Below are positions 1-9,716 of a stretch of 64,000 nt of DNA, in pieces; within the stretch, counting starts at the first letter, position 1; every line of letters starts with the position of its first letter. This stretch comes from Hoyosella sp. YIM 151337. Its GTDB lineage: Bacteria; Actinomycetota; Actinomycetes; Mycobacteriales; Mycobacteriaceae. The position numbers and the translations under genes were made by a program. The notes under the pieces are model-generated. The model was not told the DNA's origin, made no database searches, and saw only the letters and a list, made by a program, of their open reading frames with translations. Location: contig NZ_JAPEIQ010000026.1 in NCBI RefSeq assembly GCF_026041215.1, positions 248,001 to 312,000 on the forward strand, in the 5' to 3' direction.

Positions 1-804
1 CGCCCAGCGCTGATACACCTGCAGCGGGGTATCGCCAAGGTCGTATACGTCGTCGTTGTCCGCGATCCATTGCATCATCGCGTACACACGCTGCTTGTAT
101 CCATCGTTCTGTTGCCACAGGACTTCGTTCCATGCCCAGTCAGGATCCATCGCGGAATCAAGGACGAGGCGGTCGACGTGCTGCGGAAATAGCGTGGCGT
201 ACGTCGAGCCGAGGAACGTGCCATAGGAAAGGCCGTAGATGCTGATTCTGTCTTCGCCGAGCTGTCGGCGTACTTCCTCCCAGTCACGAGCTGTGGTTTC
301 AGTCGTGATCGTTGCCGTGTAGCCGGGATTCGCAGCGTCACACATCGCACGAGTCGCGCCACCATAGTTGACCGTGGCCGTTACGATGTCGAGCGGCGGC
401 ACGCACTCCACTGGCGTGCCGAAAGGCAAACCGCGCGGCTGGACGCCGATGAGATCCCATTCGTTGCGCAACTCCTGCGGGAACGTGAAGAGCTCGTTGT
501 CTTCGAACATCGGCAGTGCGCTCCCGCCGGGACCGCCCGGATTACCGAAGAGAACACCGCGCTTGTTACCGTGCGCCGGTAGCTTGCTAACCGTGAGAGT
601 GATTGTCGGCCCATCCGGATTCGCGTAGTCACGGGGCACGTCGACCTCCGCGCACTGCGCCGCTTGGACATAGCTTCCCTCTGGGCACGGCCCCCAGCGA
701 AGGGTCTCTGGCTGCGCGAGAGCCTGTGCAGGTAAAGCCACCACCCCACTAGCGATCACAACCGAACTTACTACCGCAGCGCTCCCCCTGCGAACTACGC
801 GCAC
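1..804 (-). CDS. Secreted TAP-type alpha/beta hydrolase (3' part outside window)
   Basis: Only the first 268 codons are in the window; the gene runs off the left edge. Reading from a GTG at 804 gives a signal peptide (basic start, hydrophobic core, AQALA cleavage-type end near residue 30), then an oxyanion-hole segment GNPGGPGGSA and a nucleophile elbow GLSYG with Ser193. This is the pattern of the actinobacterial tripeptidyl-aminopeptidase-like (TAP) hydrolases, normally about 500 residues, so roughly half is missing here. The start is chosen because GGAAGGG lies just upstream; an ATG at 819 in the same frame hits a stop after three codons. The substrate (peptide or ester) cannot be told from sequence. 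Confidence 0.85.
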   Translation of the reverse strand, partial: MRVVRRGSAAVVSSVVIASGVVALPAQALAQPETLRWGPCPEGSYVQAAQCAEVDVPRDYANPDGPTITLTVSKLPAHGNKRGVLFGNPGGPGGSALPMFEDNELFTFPQELRNEWDLIGVQPRGLPFGTPVECVPPLDIVTATVNYGGATRAMCDAANPGYTATITTETTARDWEEVRRQLGEDRISIYGLSYGTFLGSTYATLFPQHVDRLVLDSAMDPDWAWNEVLWQQNDGYKQRVYAMMQWIADNDDVYDLGDTPLQVYQRWA

Positions 805-1165
805 GCTTCACCCTTCCATGATCACCGACTGTTGCTAAAGGGACTCTAATGGGCTCAGGTCACCCGCGCAGGACCAAGATCCTTACTGCGCAGAACATCC
901 CAATTCGCACGTTGCAGATTCCTGTGGGAGGCGAGCGAAGCCGATGGAACCGATGAGCCACGCGCCGCGTCATCTATGGGTGGATGCAGAAACAAGCATC
1001 TACGGGGAAGCGGATGCGCTGCGGTGTGTGGAAGGAGAGGGCCACTGCCGCAGCACATTCGTCCGGTTCAGCAATACCCGTGATAACGACCGAACTGTGC
1101 TTGCATCCCGCATACACTCAAAAATCTGATGCATGGATCGTCCCAGCTCGGGGAAAGGACCCCAC
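805..1165. other. Non-coding spacer between divergent genes
   Basis: This 361-bp stretch separates the hydrolase from the WS/DGAT gene. Short frames in it have no recognisable protein character. A TACACT (1113-1118) fits the actinobacterial -10 pattern and would give a leader of about 40 nt for the WS/DGAT gene; no matching -35 was found. I see nothing else. Confidence 0.5.
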
Positions 1166-2536
1166 ATGCGGCTCATGGCTCCGAACGATTTCGTCTTCCT
1201 GGGTCTCGAAACCCGCGAGCATCCCATGCATGTTGGTGGCCTCGAACTGTTTACGCCACCGGAGGGAGCCGGGGAAGACTTCGCCCGCAACCTCTACAAC
1301 GAGCTAATATCTGCTCCGGAGGTATCCTCCACATTTCGCCGCCGCCCCGGCACTCCACTCAATACGCTGCGGAATCTCACGTGGCGCGAGGATGCGGAGA
1401 TAGACCTCGAATACCACGTGCGGCTATCCGCCCTGCCGCGGCCGGGCCGCATCCGTGAACTCCTCGAAACCGTGTCGCTGTGGCACTCGTCGCTGCTCGA
1501 CCGGCATCGACCGCTGTGGGAAATGCACGTTGTCGAGGGGTTATCCGACGGCCGCCTCGCTGTGTACACCAAGATCCACCACGCACTCGTCGATGGTGTC
1601 ACCGCACTGCGTCTCCTGCAGAAAAGCCTCACCGACGATGCCTCGGAAACCAGCCTGCCGGCACCGTTCGCACCGCGTCAGCCGAGAACCGCACGGGGCT
1701 CGCGGGGATTCAATCCGCTCGGCCTCGCCAAAACCGGACTAAGCCTCACTGGCGACGTCGCAGGCTCGGTGCCAGCGGCGTATCGGATAGGGCGGCAGAT
1801 CATGCGCGAGCGTGACATCCCGCTTCCGCTGCGGGCGCCGAAATCGATGTTCAACGTCCCGATCGGTGGGGCCCGGCGGTTCGCGGCACAATCATGGTCC
1901 CTGGATCGGCTGCGCCGCGTCGCGAAAGCAGCCGGCTCCACACTCAACGACGTCGTGCTGTGCATGTGTGGCGGGGCGTTGCGTGAATACCTCCTCACAC
2001 AGAATGCGCTGCCGGAGAAGCCGCTCATCGCCTTCGTGCCCGTCTCCTTGCACTCACTAACTGGGGAGGCCGAAGCGGGTAACGCTGTCACCGTGGTGAT
2101 GGCCAGTTTGGGGACTGACGAGGATGATCCGCTCGCCCGTATGAAAGCAATCAGGCGGTCAATGGGCCAAGCCAAAGAGATGATGGCAGGCTTGTCTCCG
2201 CTCCAGTCGATCGCACTCGGCGCGACTCTCGCCGGGCCGTTCGCCCTGACCAGCGCCGCCGGGCTCTCTAGCTTCACGCCACCGACATTTAACGTGATCA
2301 TCTCGAATGTCCCCGGCCCAAAAAAGCCGCTGTACTGGAATGGCGCGAAACTCGATGGCATCTATCCGGCGTCGATCGTCATGGACGGTCTCGCGTTGAA
2401 TATCACGCTGGCGAGCAACGTCGATTCCCTCGACTTTGGCGTCATCGGCTGCCGCCAGTCCGTGCCGCACCTCCAGCATCTGCTGCGACACCTCGAAGAC
2501 TCGCTTGCGAGTCTTGAAAAAGCAGCTGGACTTTAG
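1166..2536 (+). CDS. Wax ester synthase / diacylglycerol acyltransferase (WS/DGAT)
   Basis: 456 residues, the usual size of bacterial WS/DGAT (Tgs/AtfA family), which transfers acyl-CoA to diacylglycerol or fatty alcohol to make storage lipid. The active-site motif HHxxxDG is intact as HHALVDG at residues 138-144, and the C-terminal half has the conserved PLYWNGAKL-like region. I start at the ATG at 1166 (MRLMAPND, the family's usual opening), preceded by GGGGAAAGGA, rather than the in-frame ATG at 1133. Its stop codon interlocks with that of the convergent acyl-CoA dehydrogenase. Which acceptor it prefers is not visible. Confidence 0.93.
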   Translation: MRLMAPNDFVFLGLETREHPMHVGGLELFTPPEGAGEDFARNLYNELISAPEVSSTFRRRPGTPLNTLRNLTWREDAEIDLEYHVRLSALPRPGRIRELLETVSLWHSSLLDRHRPLWEMHVVEGLSDGRLAVYTKIHHALVDGVTALRLLQKSLTDDASETSLPAPFAPRQPRTARGSRGFNPLGLAKTGLSLTGDVAGSVPAAYRIGRQIMRERDIPLPLRAPKSMFNVPIGGARRFAAQSWSLDRLRRVAKAAGSTLNDVVLCMCGGALREYLLTQNALPEKPLIAFVPVSLHSLTGEAEAGNAVTVVMASLGTDEDDPLARMKAIRRSMGQAKEMMAGLSPLQSIALGATLAGPFALTSAAGLSSFTPPTFNVIISNVPGPKKPLYWNGAKLDGIYPASIVMDGLALNITLASNVDSLDFGVIGCRQSVPHLQHLLRHLEDSLASLEKAAGL

Positions 2537-3921
2537 CGGCGGTTGGGGGGCGCCAGGAACCGCATGGCAGCCCGCAGCGCTGGCGCGGGGATGTGGTCTT
2601 TGGCGTTCAGAGCCGCCGCACCAATGCGGGTGCGCAGCGGTGTGCCGCGGCCGAGCTGACGGTTCAGCTGTCCGCCATCCACCGGAAGGTCATAGTGCAG
2701 CGGGGTGCCCACAGCGGCCCCCAGTGAGCGGCCGATGACCATCCGCTGGATTTCACTGGTGCCTTCGAAAATCGTGTAAAGCTTCGCGTCCCGATACCAC
2801 TTTTCGACCGGGTTGTCCGTAATGTAGCCCCAGCCTCCGCACGTCTGAATGGCCTGCTCAGTTGCCCGAACTGCGACCTCACTTGCGGCCAGTTTCGACA
2901 TCGATCCCTCTGCGTGCCGGAACGGAACGTTGTTCGCCGCCATCCACGACGCCCGCCAGGTGAGCAGACGCGCGGCGTCGAGCTGGGTAGCAATATCCGC
3001 CAGCGGAAAGGACACACCCTGGTTATCGATGATCGGGGCGCCAAACGCCTCCCGCTCGTTCGCGTACCCGGCCGCGAATTCGAGCGCCGCGCGCGCGATC
3101 CCCAGTGCTTGGGCCGCAACCATCGGCCGAGTCTGCTCAAACGTGCCGAGTGTCGCGGAGCGGCGGCCAGGGGCCGCGGCACCCTCCGCTTCAGCGCGCG
3201 CTCGCTCGCGCCGTCTATTCAGTTTGTCGTCCCCACCGAGCAGATGATCCGCTGGTATGCGACAGTCGTGGAAGCGCAGCTCAGCCGTGTGTGACGCGCG
3301 GCAGCCGAGTTTATCGAGCTTCCTCACCAATTCGATCCCCGGTGTGTCACCGGGAACGATGAACAACGCTTGTCCGCGGTGCCCGAGATCAGGGTCGACG
3401 GTGGCATTGACGACGTGCACGTCCGCGATCCCACCATTACCGATCCACATCTTGTGACCCTCGATGATCCAGTGGTCACCCTCGCGCGTCGCGGTCGTGC
3501 GCAGGTTGCGCACGTCGCTGCCGCCTTCCGGTTCAGACACACACAGCGCAGCAAGTTTGAGGTCGCCCGGCGAGCCGAAGCACTCGGGTGCCCAGCGCAG
3601 CATCTGTTCAGGAGTGGCCGACTGCCCAATGGATGACAAAGCGAGCGCGGGCATCACGATCGCCAGTCCGATACCAGCGCAGCCCCAGAACAGTTCTTCC
3701 ATGAACAGGGGCAGGGACAAACCCGTCGGGTCGCCTATTAGATCCCGGTAGAAAAGCGGCGAGTAAAAGCCCTCTTCTGCAGCCTTTTCGAGGACCTCCC
3801 AGGGAAATTCCTGAGCTTTGTCGTACTTGGCCGCCACCGGGCGGATGACGTCCTCCGCGAACGCGTGCGTACGTTCGACGAGATCCTGCTGGGCTCCCGT
3901 TAGTGATAGGTCGAAACTCAT
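2533..3921 (-). CDS. Acyl-CoA dehydrogenase (FadE family)
   Basis: 462 residues. FAD-dependent acyl-CoA dehydrogenase: the middle domain carries CVSEPEGGSDV and the C-terminal domain ends with YTIFEGTSEIQRM, where Glu386 is the expected catalytic base. Two oddities: a charged insertion rich in Arg/Glu/Ala around residues 240-265 (RRRERARAEAEG) and a C-terminal extension of about 65 residues beyond the usual end. The start at 3921 has a strong AAGGAGG site; an in-frame ATG 27 nt upstream is less likely. Monocistronic by position; overlaps the WS/DGAT stop by 4 bp. Chain-length preference unknown. Confidence 0.9.
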   Translation of the reverse strand: MSFDLSLTGAQQDLVERTHAFAEDVIRPVAAKYDKAQEFPWEVLEKAAEEGFYSPLFYRDLIGDPTGLSLPLFMEELFWGCAGIGLAIVMPALALSSIGQSATPEQMLRWAPECFGSPGDLKLAALCVSEPEGGSDVRNLRTTATREGDHWIIEGHKMWIGNGGIADVHVVNATVDPDLGHRGQALFIVPGDTPGIELVRKLDKLGCRASHTAELRFHDCRIPADHLLGGDDKLNRRRERARAEAEGAAAPGRRSATLGTFEQTRPMVAAQALGIARAALEFAAGYANEREAFGAPIIDNQGVSFPLADIATQLDAARLLTWRASWMAANNVPFRHAEGSMSKLAASEVAVRATEQAIQTCGGWGYITDNPVEKWYRDAKLYTIFEGTSEIQRMVIGRSLGAAVGTPLHYDLPVDGGQLNRQLGRGTPLRTRIGAAALNAKDHIPAPALRAAMRFLAPPNRR

Positions 3922-4020
3922 CGGCGCCTCCTTGATCGACCGGGGCATACCCGCGCAAGGCCATTTCTATACGTCTGTTTTCTTTTTCGACGGGCAGCCG
4001 AAATCGCCGTCAACTCCGAC

Positions 4021-4026
4021 TACGCT
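4021..4026 (+). promoter_or_regulatory. -10 box TACGCT for leaderless PAP2/DAGK gene
   Basis: TACGCT is followed by exactly 6 nt and then the ATG at 4033, with no Shine-Dalgarno in between, so transcription probably starts at the A of the start codon. Confidence 0.6.
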
Positions 4027-4032
4027 GTGGGA

Positions 4033-5499
4033 ATGAAGCCTGCCTTCCACGTCTCTTCCGTGGACCGGTACCTCGTCGAGCGAACCGCCCGCTGGGGCCC
4101 CTCCGTCGTGGACCGCATCATGGCTGCACTGAGCCGGGCTGCGAACCGGGGGATGCTGTGGATCGGGATTTCGTCGATTCTTTACGGGATTGGGGGGAAG
4201 TCCCGCCGCGCTGCGGTCCGCGGTGTGCTGTCGCTAGCGCTCAGTAGCCTCATCGCCAACGCCGCGCTCAAGTGGGTGTTTCCGCGACATCGGCCGCCCG
4301 CGGACGCGGTGCCGCTCGCACGGCGGACATTTGACGTGCCGCGCTCGTCGTCGTTTCCTTCTGGCCACTCTGCCCTGGCGGCGGCCTACGCGACAGGGAT
4401 CCTGCTCGAGTCCCGGCCCGTTGGTGCGGCGGTAGCACCAGTCGCCGCAGCGGTCGCGTACTCGCGCGTCCACACCGGCGTCCACTGGCCATCGGACGTT
4501 ATCGCTGGAGCAGCGGTAGGTTCCATGACAGCACTGGCCACCCGTCGCTGGTGGGCCACTGTCACCGATGAACCTGCGCTGCCCGCCGAGACCGCCCCGG
4601 CGCCCGCGCTGCCGCGCGGTGAGGGGCTTCTCGTGTTCACGAACCCGCGCTCAGGGTCTCCGGCGGTAATAGAGACGCTGCACGAGTTACTGCCGGCCGC
4701 GAAGTTTGAAACACCGGCGTTCGAAGATTCGCTGTCAGCGACACACGACGCCCTCGTTGCCACCATCCGCGCAGCGAATCCAGCGGCTGTGGGGGTTTGC
4801 GGCGGTGACGGGACCGTGCGCACTCTCGCTGCCGCGGCGATGGCGTGTGAGTTGCCGCTCGCGGTTTTCCCCGGCGGAACGCTCAATCATTTCGCGGCCG
4901 ACACCGGTGTGTGTGACGTCAGCGCTGTAGTGGGCGCTATCGAGAGAGGATCTGCTTATTGCCTCGATACAGCTGAGGTACGGGTGGATAGCGGCGAACC
5001 GATCACCTTCATCAACACCGCCAGCATTGGCGGTTACCCCTCCGCCCTCCAAACTCGCAAGAAGTGGCAGCGAGTTGCCGGGAAATGGATACCCCTCGTC
5101 ACCGCCATGGCTCGCGAGATTGCCGCCTCAACGCCGTTGCCCGCCACCATGAACGGTGAGCGCACCGCGCTTCGCTTGCTGTTCGTTGGCAACGGGCACT
5201 ATGCGCCAGTCGACCGCATTCCAGTAGGCCGGACCAGCCTTGCCGAGGGCAAACTCGACGTCAGGTACATGCGCGCTGACGCTCGCCTGTCCTATCTGCG
5301 CGCCCTATACGCGGTTTTCACGGGGACCCTGCGCGGCTCACACGTGCACCGGCGAGAACAGCTGGAATCGCTCGATATCGAAATCACGAACGGACCGGTT
5401 CCGCTCGCCCTCGACGGCGACCCGCTGGCCACCGGCACACATTTCGAGTTTCGTTCGCGACATTGCTCGCTGACCCTGTACGCATCCGGGGGTTCGTGA
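4033..5499 (+). CDS. PAP2 phosphatase - diacylglycerol kinase fusion
   Basis: 488 residues, two enzymatic domains in one chain. The N-terminal half is a membrane PAP2 phosphatase with all three signature motifs: KWVFPRHRPP (C1), SFPSGHSA with PSGH at 109-112 (C2) and SRVHTGVHWPSD (C3). The C-terminal half is a DAGK/sphingosine-kinase-like ATP-binding domain with GGDGT at 257-261 and FPGGTLNHFA. Fusions of this type are common in actinobacteria and are thought to act in phospholipid or polyprenyl-phosphate turnover; the direction of the reaction here is not known. The start follows a -10 box at leaderless spacing; a GTG two codons earlier is the alternative. Confidence 0.88.
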   Translation: MKPAFHVSSVDRYLVERTARWGPSVVDRIMAALSRAANRGMLWIGISSILYGIGGKSRRAAVRGVLSLALSSLIANAALKWVFPRHRPPADAVPLARRTFDVPRSSSFPSGHSALAAAYATGILLESRPVGAAVAPVAAAVAYSRVHTGVHWPSDVIAGAAVGSMTALATRRWWATVTDEPALPAETAPAPALPRGEGLLVFTNPRSGSPAVIETLHELLPAAKFETPAFEDSLSATHDALVATIRAANPAAVGVCGGDGTVRTLAAAAMACELPLAVFPGGTLNHFAADTGVCDVSAVVGAIERGSAYCLDTAEVRVDSGEPITFINTASIGGYPSALQTRKKWQRVAGKWIPLVTAMAREIAASTPLPATMNGERTALRLLFVGNGHYAPVDRIPVGRTSLAEGKLDVRYMRADARLSYLRALYAVFTGTLRGSHVHRREQLESLDIEITNGPVPLALDGDPLATGTHFEFRSRHCSLTLYASGGS

Positions 5500-5597
5500 A
5501 AATCCGGGCGATCCCCACCATTCAGCGCGCACATACGTTCAGCTAGTGGCAAGATCAGGTTGATAGCTTCCCGAACGTTCAGGGCAGGAGAAGCATC

Positions 5598-7226
5598 ATG
5601 CTGAAGAAGTTTCATGACCTATTCGGCCTGCGCACCGATCCCATAATCTTCTTTGTGTCGGCGGCCATCATGATCGGGTTCGTGTTCGTCGCGATCGCGT
5701 TCACCGACACCGTCGATTCCGTTTTCGAAACGGTGAAGGACTGGCTGCTCGCCAACCTCGGCTGGTTCTACATTCTCGGCGTCACGTCATTCCTGCTCTT
5801 CCTCATTTGGATCGCGGTGAGCCGATACGGGCATGTCCGGCTCGGTGGCGACGAAGAGCAGCCTGAGTACAACACGGCAACATGGTTCGCCATGCTGTTC
5901 GCGGCGGGCATCGGCACCATCCTCATGTTCTGGGGTGTGGCCGAACCGATCAGTCACTACGCGAACCCGCCGCGCGCAGATGTCGAACCGCAATCTATTG
6001 CCGCGCAAGAAGAAGCCATGGCGTTCACCCTCTACCACTTCGGGCTACACACATGGACGATCTTCTGTTTGCCTGCACTGGCATTCGCCTACTTCGTGTA
6101 TAAACGCGGCTTGCCGATGCGGGTGAGTTCCATCTTCCAGCCGATGCTCGGCGAGAAAATCCACGGGCCGATCGGAAAGTCGATCGACATCCTCGCAGTC
6201 CTCGGCACGCTGTTCGGTGTCGCAACGTCGATCGGGCTCGGCACGCTGCAGATCAACGCCGGCCTCAACTCCCTGTTCGGGATTCCGCAGAACAAGTTCG
6301 TTCAGGTCGTGCTGATCACCGTCATCACGATGATCGCGATCGCCTCGGTGGTAGCAGGTCTCGATAAGGGCATCAAACGGCTATCGAATATCAACATCAC
6401 GATGGCGATCGGTTTGCTCGTCTTCGTATTTATCGCAGGGTCCACGCTCTACCTGGCTAAAGGCATCATCGAGACCACCGGCACTTATCTGAAGTGGATC
6501 GTTCCCCTGGCGTTCTGGACTGACGCCGCGGACGTCAACCCGGGCTGGCAGGGCAGCTGGACGGTGTTCTATTGGGCATGGACGATCACCTGGGCCCCGT
6601 TTGTGGGAATCTTCATCGCGCGAATCTCACGCGGCCGCACCATCCGCGAGTTCGTCGGCGGCGTCCTTGGACTGCCCACGGCGTTCACAATTATCTGGTT
6701 CAGCGTCTTCGGGCTGTCGTCGTTCGATATTGAGCGCAACCGCGACGGCAACCTGGTCGAGGAGGTCGTCGAACAAGGTGATATCCCCGGCGCGCTCTTC
6801 AGTTTCCTGGAGAACTTCCCAGCCACCACGTTTGTCGCCGCAATTTCTGTCCTGATTGTCGTCATCTTCTTCACCACCTCTTCCGATTCCGCTTCCCTTG
6901 TCGTCGATATGCTCTGCACCGGCGATGTCGCTGCGGGCCCCACCCGTCAGCGAGTGTTCTGGGCGGCCGCGGAAGGTCTGATCGCGGCGACACTGCTCGC
7001 GGCGGCCGCAGGCACCGGGGGGCTCGATGCGCTGCAACAGGTCATCACGGTGGTGGGCTTGCCGTTCTTCCTCGTCGGGTTCTTTACGATGTTCAACCTT
7101 GTCAAGGCGCTGCAAGAGGACCACGTCGCGACCGGACGCCCGATTCGCGAACGAAAGCACGCACGGTTGCGGCTGCAGCACCGCTCGAGCGAGGAGAAAA
7201 GGAGCGAGAAGCCTCCAGCAGAGTGA
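5598..7226 (+). CDS. BCCT-family betaine/carnitine/choline transporter
   Basis: 542 residues with about 12 membrane segments. The family signature is plain: a [14 protein letters not shown] segment followed by [17 protein letters not shown] carriers import quaternary amines such as glycine betaine or choline, coupled to Na+ or H+, usually for osmoprotection. The start has GGCAGGAG upstream. The basic C-terminal tail ([13 protein letters not shown]) is short, unlike the long osmosensing tail of BetP. It is followed by a dehydrogenase gene with its own promoter, so a shared operon is not evident. The substrate cannot be assigned. Confidence 0.93.
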   Translation: MLKKFHDLFGLRTDPIIFFVSAAIMIGFVFVAIAFTDTVDSVFETVKDWLLANLGWFYILGVTSFLLFLIWIAVSRYGHVRLGGDEEQPEYNTATWFAMLFAAGIGTILMFWGVAEPISHYANPPRADVEPQSIAAQEEAMAFTLYHFGLHTWTIFCLPALAFAYFVYKRGLPMRVSSIFQPMLGEKIHGPIGKSIDILAVLGTLFGVATSIGLGTLQINAGLNSLFGIPQNKFVQVVLITVITMIAIASVVAGLDKGIKRLSNINITMAIGLLVFVFIAGSTLYLAKGIIETTGTYLKWIVPLAFWTDAADVNPGWQGSWTVFYWAWTITWAPFVGIFIARISRGRTIREFVGGVLGLPTAFTIIWFSVFGLSSFDIERNRDGNLVEEVVEQGDIPGALFSFLENFPATTFVAAISVLIVVIFFTTSSDSASLVVDMLCTGDVAAGPTRQRVFWAAAEGLIAATLLAAAAGTGGLDALQQVITVVGLPFFLVGFFTMFNLVKALQEDHVATGRPIRERKHARLRLQHRSSEEKRSEKPPAE

Positions 7227-7238
7227 CGCCGCCAGAAC

Positions 7239-7267
7239 TTGAACTTGAAGTTGGATTCAAGTATACC
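7239..7267 (+). promoter_or_regulatory. Promoter with overlapping ACTTGAA/TTCAAGT repeats
   Basis: A TTGAAC (7239-7244) and a TATACC (7262-7267) stand 17 bp apart, ideal sigma-A spacing, about 65 bp before the dehydrogenase start at 7334. The spacer holds a perfect AACTT-G-AAGTT palindrome (7242-7252), two copies of ACTTGAA (7237, 7243) and an inverted TTCAAGT (7256-7262), so a repressor is likely to bind here. Confidence 0.6.
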
Positions 7268-7333
7268 TGGTGGGGACACCCCTGCACGCAGCGCGATTCC
7301 CAGACTCGCCTGCCGCTCGCACAGGAGCTACAC

Positions 7334-8548
7334 ATGGAAATCTTCGAACTCTCCGGCCGCGCGGAAGCGTACAGAAGAGACTTGCTCAGCTTCATGGACG
7401 AGCACGTTTACCCCGCCGAGGCCGTTTACCACGAGCAGATGACGGAGTCCGGAGATCCCCACTTCCATCCACCCATCCTCGAAGAACTCAAGAAAGCGGC
7501 CCGCGCCCGCGGTCTCTGGAATCTCTTCCACCCTCACCCCGAATGGGGGCCCGGTCTGAGCAACCTCGAATACGCGTTTCTCGCAGAGATCATGGGCCGC
7601 AGCGAAATCGCTTCCGAGGCCTGCAACTGCAGCGCACCGGACACCGGCAACATGGAGGTTCTCACACTATTCGGCACCGACGAGCACAAAGAGAAATACC
7701 TCAAACCCCTGCTTGACGGTGAAATCCGCTCGGCGTTCGCGATGACGGAGCCAGCGGTCGCCAGCTCCGACGCGACCAACATCGAACTCCGTATGGAGCG
7801 CACCGGCGATCATTACATTCTGAACGGCCGCAAATGGTTTGCGTCGAACGCGATGCACAAGAACTGTCGGGTGCTCATCGTCATGGGAAAAACTGACCCC
7901 GCCGCCGAACAGCACCGGCAGCAGTCGATGATGGTCGTGCCTATTGATGCCGAAGGCGTCACCGTGCTTCGCAATCTCCCCGTCTTCGGATACCACGACC
8001 GGGAAGGCCACGCCGAGGTCGACTTCAAAGACGTCAGAGTGCCCGTCAAAGACGTGCTCAAGGGTGAGGGCGAGGGATTCGCGATCAGCCAGGCCCGGCT
8101 CGGTCCCGGCCGCATCCATCATTGCATGCGCACCATCGGTATGGCCGAACGCGCCCTCGAGCTCATGTGCCAGCGAGCTGAATCGCGTGTGACATTCGGC
8201 CAGAAACTCAGTGAGCGTGCGAACATCCAAGACTGGATCGCCGAAGCACGCATTGAGATCGAAATGACCCGGCTGCTTACACTCAAAGCTGCCTGGATGA
8301 TGGACACCGTCGGCAATAAGGCGGCACGTACGGAAATAGCGGCAATCAAGGTCGCAGCACCGAAGATGGCGCTGAAGATTGTCGACCGAGCCATCCAGGT
8401 ACATGGCGGTGCCGGAGTGACCGACGATTTTCCCCTCGCCAGCGCCTACGCGCACCTTCGGACGCTGCGTCTCGCTGACGGCCCCGACGAAGTGCACAAG
8501 CGCACCATCGCCAGGCAGGAGCTCCGCAAGTACCGCACTGTGAACTAG
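7334..8548 (+). CDS. Acyl-CoA dehydrogenase, ACAD10/11-like
   Basis: 404 residues. The FAD-binding middle domain is recognisable ([17 protein letters not shown]), and the C-terminal domain has [14 protein letters not shown] followed by [12 protein letters not shown]. In this subgroup (the ACAD10/ACAD11 type) the stretch that holds the EGTxE glutamate in classical enzymes reads ADGPDEVH, so the catalytic base is probably an Asp. The start at 7334 has AGGAGC 7 nt upstream; an in-frame start at 7223 would overlap the BCCT gene and the promoter and is rejected. Substrate unknown; members of this group often act on branched or hydroxylated acyl-CoAs. Confidence 0.9.
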   Translation: MEIFELSGRAEAYRRDLLSFMDEHVYPAEAVYHEQMTESGDPHFHPPILEELKKAARARGLWNLFHPHPEWGPGLSNLEYAFLAEIMGRSEIASEACNCSAPDTGNMEVLTLFGTDEHKEKYLKPLLDGEIRSAFAMTEPAVASSDATNIELRMERTGDHYILNGRKWFASNAMHKNCRVLIVMGKTDPAAEQHRQQSMMVVPIDAEGVTVLRNLPVFGYHDREGHAEVDFKDVRVPVKDVLKGEGEGFAISQARLGPGRIHHCMRTIGMAERALELMCQRAESRVTFGQKLSERANIQDWIAEARIEIEMTRLLTLKAAWMMDTVGNKAARTEIAAIKVAAPKMALKIVDRAIQVHGGAGVTDDFPLASAYAHLRTLRLADGPDEVHKRTIARQELRKYRTVN

Positions 8549-8550
8549 AG

Positions 8551-8597
8551 AATCGTGGAGTTTCACCTCCGGAAAGCGGAGGTGAAACTCCACGATT
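8551..8597. terminator. 21-bp perfect hairpin between convergent genes
   Basis: Arms 8551-8571 and 8577-8597 are perfectly complementary, with a 5-nt loop GAAAG. It starts 3 bp after the stop of the plus-strand dehydrogenase and ends 12 bp before the stop of the minus-strand one, so it can serve both directions. There is no long T-run. Confidence 0.8.
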
Positions 8598-8609
8598 ATG
8601 CAGCGGATT

Positions 8610-9716
8610 CTATACCGCAGGCAGATCCGAGAGCTCCGCGAGCCGCCTGCGGTGCGCACCGGGAGTGCCCAAACCGAGCTGGCTGGCTTTGGCACGCTTG
8701 AGGTGGAGATGCGCGGGATGCTCCCACGTCATGCCAATCCCACCGTGCAACTGGATGCATTCCTCGGCAGCGAACACGGCGACCTCCGAGCAGTACGCCT
8801 GGGCGAGCGACGCAGCGAGCGCACTGTCCGGATCGCCTGCGGCCACCGCGGCTGCCGCGTAACGGGCTGCCGCGCGGGCAGACTCGACCATCACGTAGAG
8901 ATCCGCGAGGCGGTGCTTCAGAGCCTGGAACCCGCCCACGACGCGGCCGAACTGTTTGCGCACGCCGAGGTATTCGACTGTCGACGTAAGACACCACTCG
9001 GCGACACCGAGCTGCTCAGACGCAAGGAGCGCCGCCCCCACTTCCAGGCCGGCCTGCACTGCGTCACTTGCGGCAGCACCGCGCGCGAGCGGCATTCCCG
9101 TGGCCCCCGTCAGCTCGACATCAGCTATCTGCCGCGTCATGTCGAGTGACGTAACAGGTGTGATCCGCACTGAAGCTGCGGCCACCAGCACAAGTTCCAG
9201 TTCCGCCCCGCGCATAGCCGGGACGATGAGCACGTCAGCGGAAATCGCGCCGGCGACGCTCGTCACGGTTCCGGTCAGCTCCCCCGACTCCGACGCTAAG
9301 ACTGCGGTAGTGAATCCCGCGGCCGAAGCGGTGAATGGCAGCGCTAATGCAGCGGTCTTTTCGCCGCTTGCGAGTTCTCCGAGCAGTTCCACCGCATTCA
9401 GCTGCGCGGCGACCGTCGTCGCGATGACAGCGCTGGTTAGAAATGGCACCGGCGCCACAAATCGGCCGAGCTCTTCCAGGACGACGGCGGCTTCGCGCGC
9501 GCTTGCGCCGGCACCACCGTTGTCCTCACTGATGAGCAGTGCCGCGAGGCCAAGCTCACCACCGAGTAGCCGCCACAACCCAGCGTCGGTGGTGTTCCCC
9601 GAGTCGTACACGCCGGTAACCGTGTCTGGCGTGCAGCGCTTGGTCAGGACACTGCGCACGCTCTCGCGCAGCGCCTCTTCGACGTCGGTGTACAGCAGAT
9701 CGAGTTCGGCGCTCAT
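8610..9716 (-). CDS. Acyl-CoA dehydrogenase, second (non-catalytic-type) subunit
   Basis: 368 residues, acyl-CoA dehydrogenase fold: N-terminal helical domain, a weak middle domain, and the C-terminal CIQLHGGIGMTWEHPAHLHLKRA region. The usual catalytic Glu segment is absent; the end reads LGLGTPGAHRRRLAEL. In actinobacterial steroid and branched-acid catabolism such proteins pair with a catalytic partner in an alpha2beta2 enzyme (as ChsE1-ChsE2), and the partner is the upstream gene, whose stop overlaps this start as ATGA (translational coupling). GGAAGGAA precedes the ATG. Last gene of the thiolase operon. Confidence 0.88.
   Translation of the reverse strand: MSAELDLLYTDVEEALRESVRSVLTKRCTPDTVTGVYDSGNTTDAGLWRLLGGELGLAALLISEDNGGAGASAREAAVVLEELGRFVAPVPFLTSAVIATTVAAQLNAVELLGELASGEKTAALALPFTASAAGFTTAVLASESGELTGTVTSVAGAISADVLIVPAMRGAELELVLVAAASVRITPVTSLDMTRQIADVELTGATGMPLARGAAASDAVQAGLEVGAALLASEQLGVAEWCLTSTVEYLGVRKQFGRVVGGFQALKHRLADLYVMVESARAAARYAAAAVAAGDPDSALAASLAQAYCSEVAVFAAEECIQLHGGIGMTWEHPAHLHLKRAKASQLGLGTPGAHRRRLAELSDLPAV

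Noticed and set aside
855..1290. Several short frames upstream of WS/DGAT
   Set aside because: They are biased in Arg/Ser/Pro/His and overlap each other on both strands with no ribosome site; treated as spacer.
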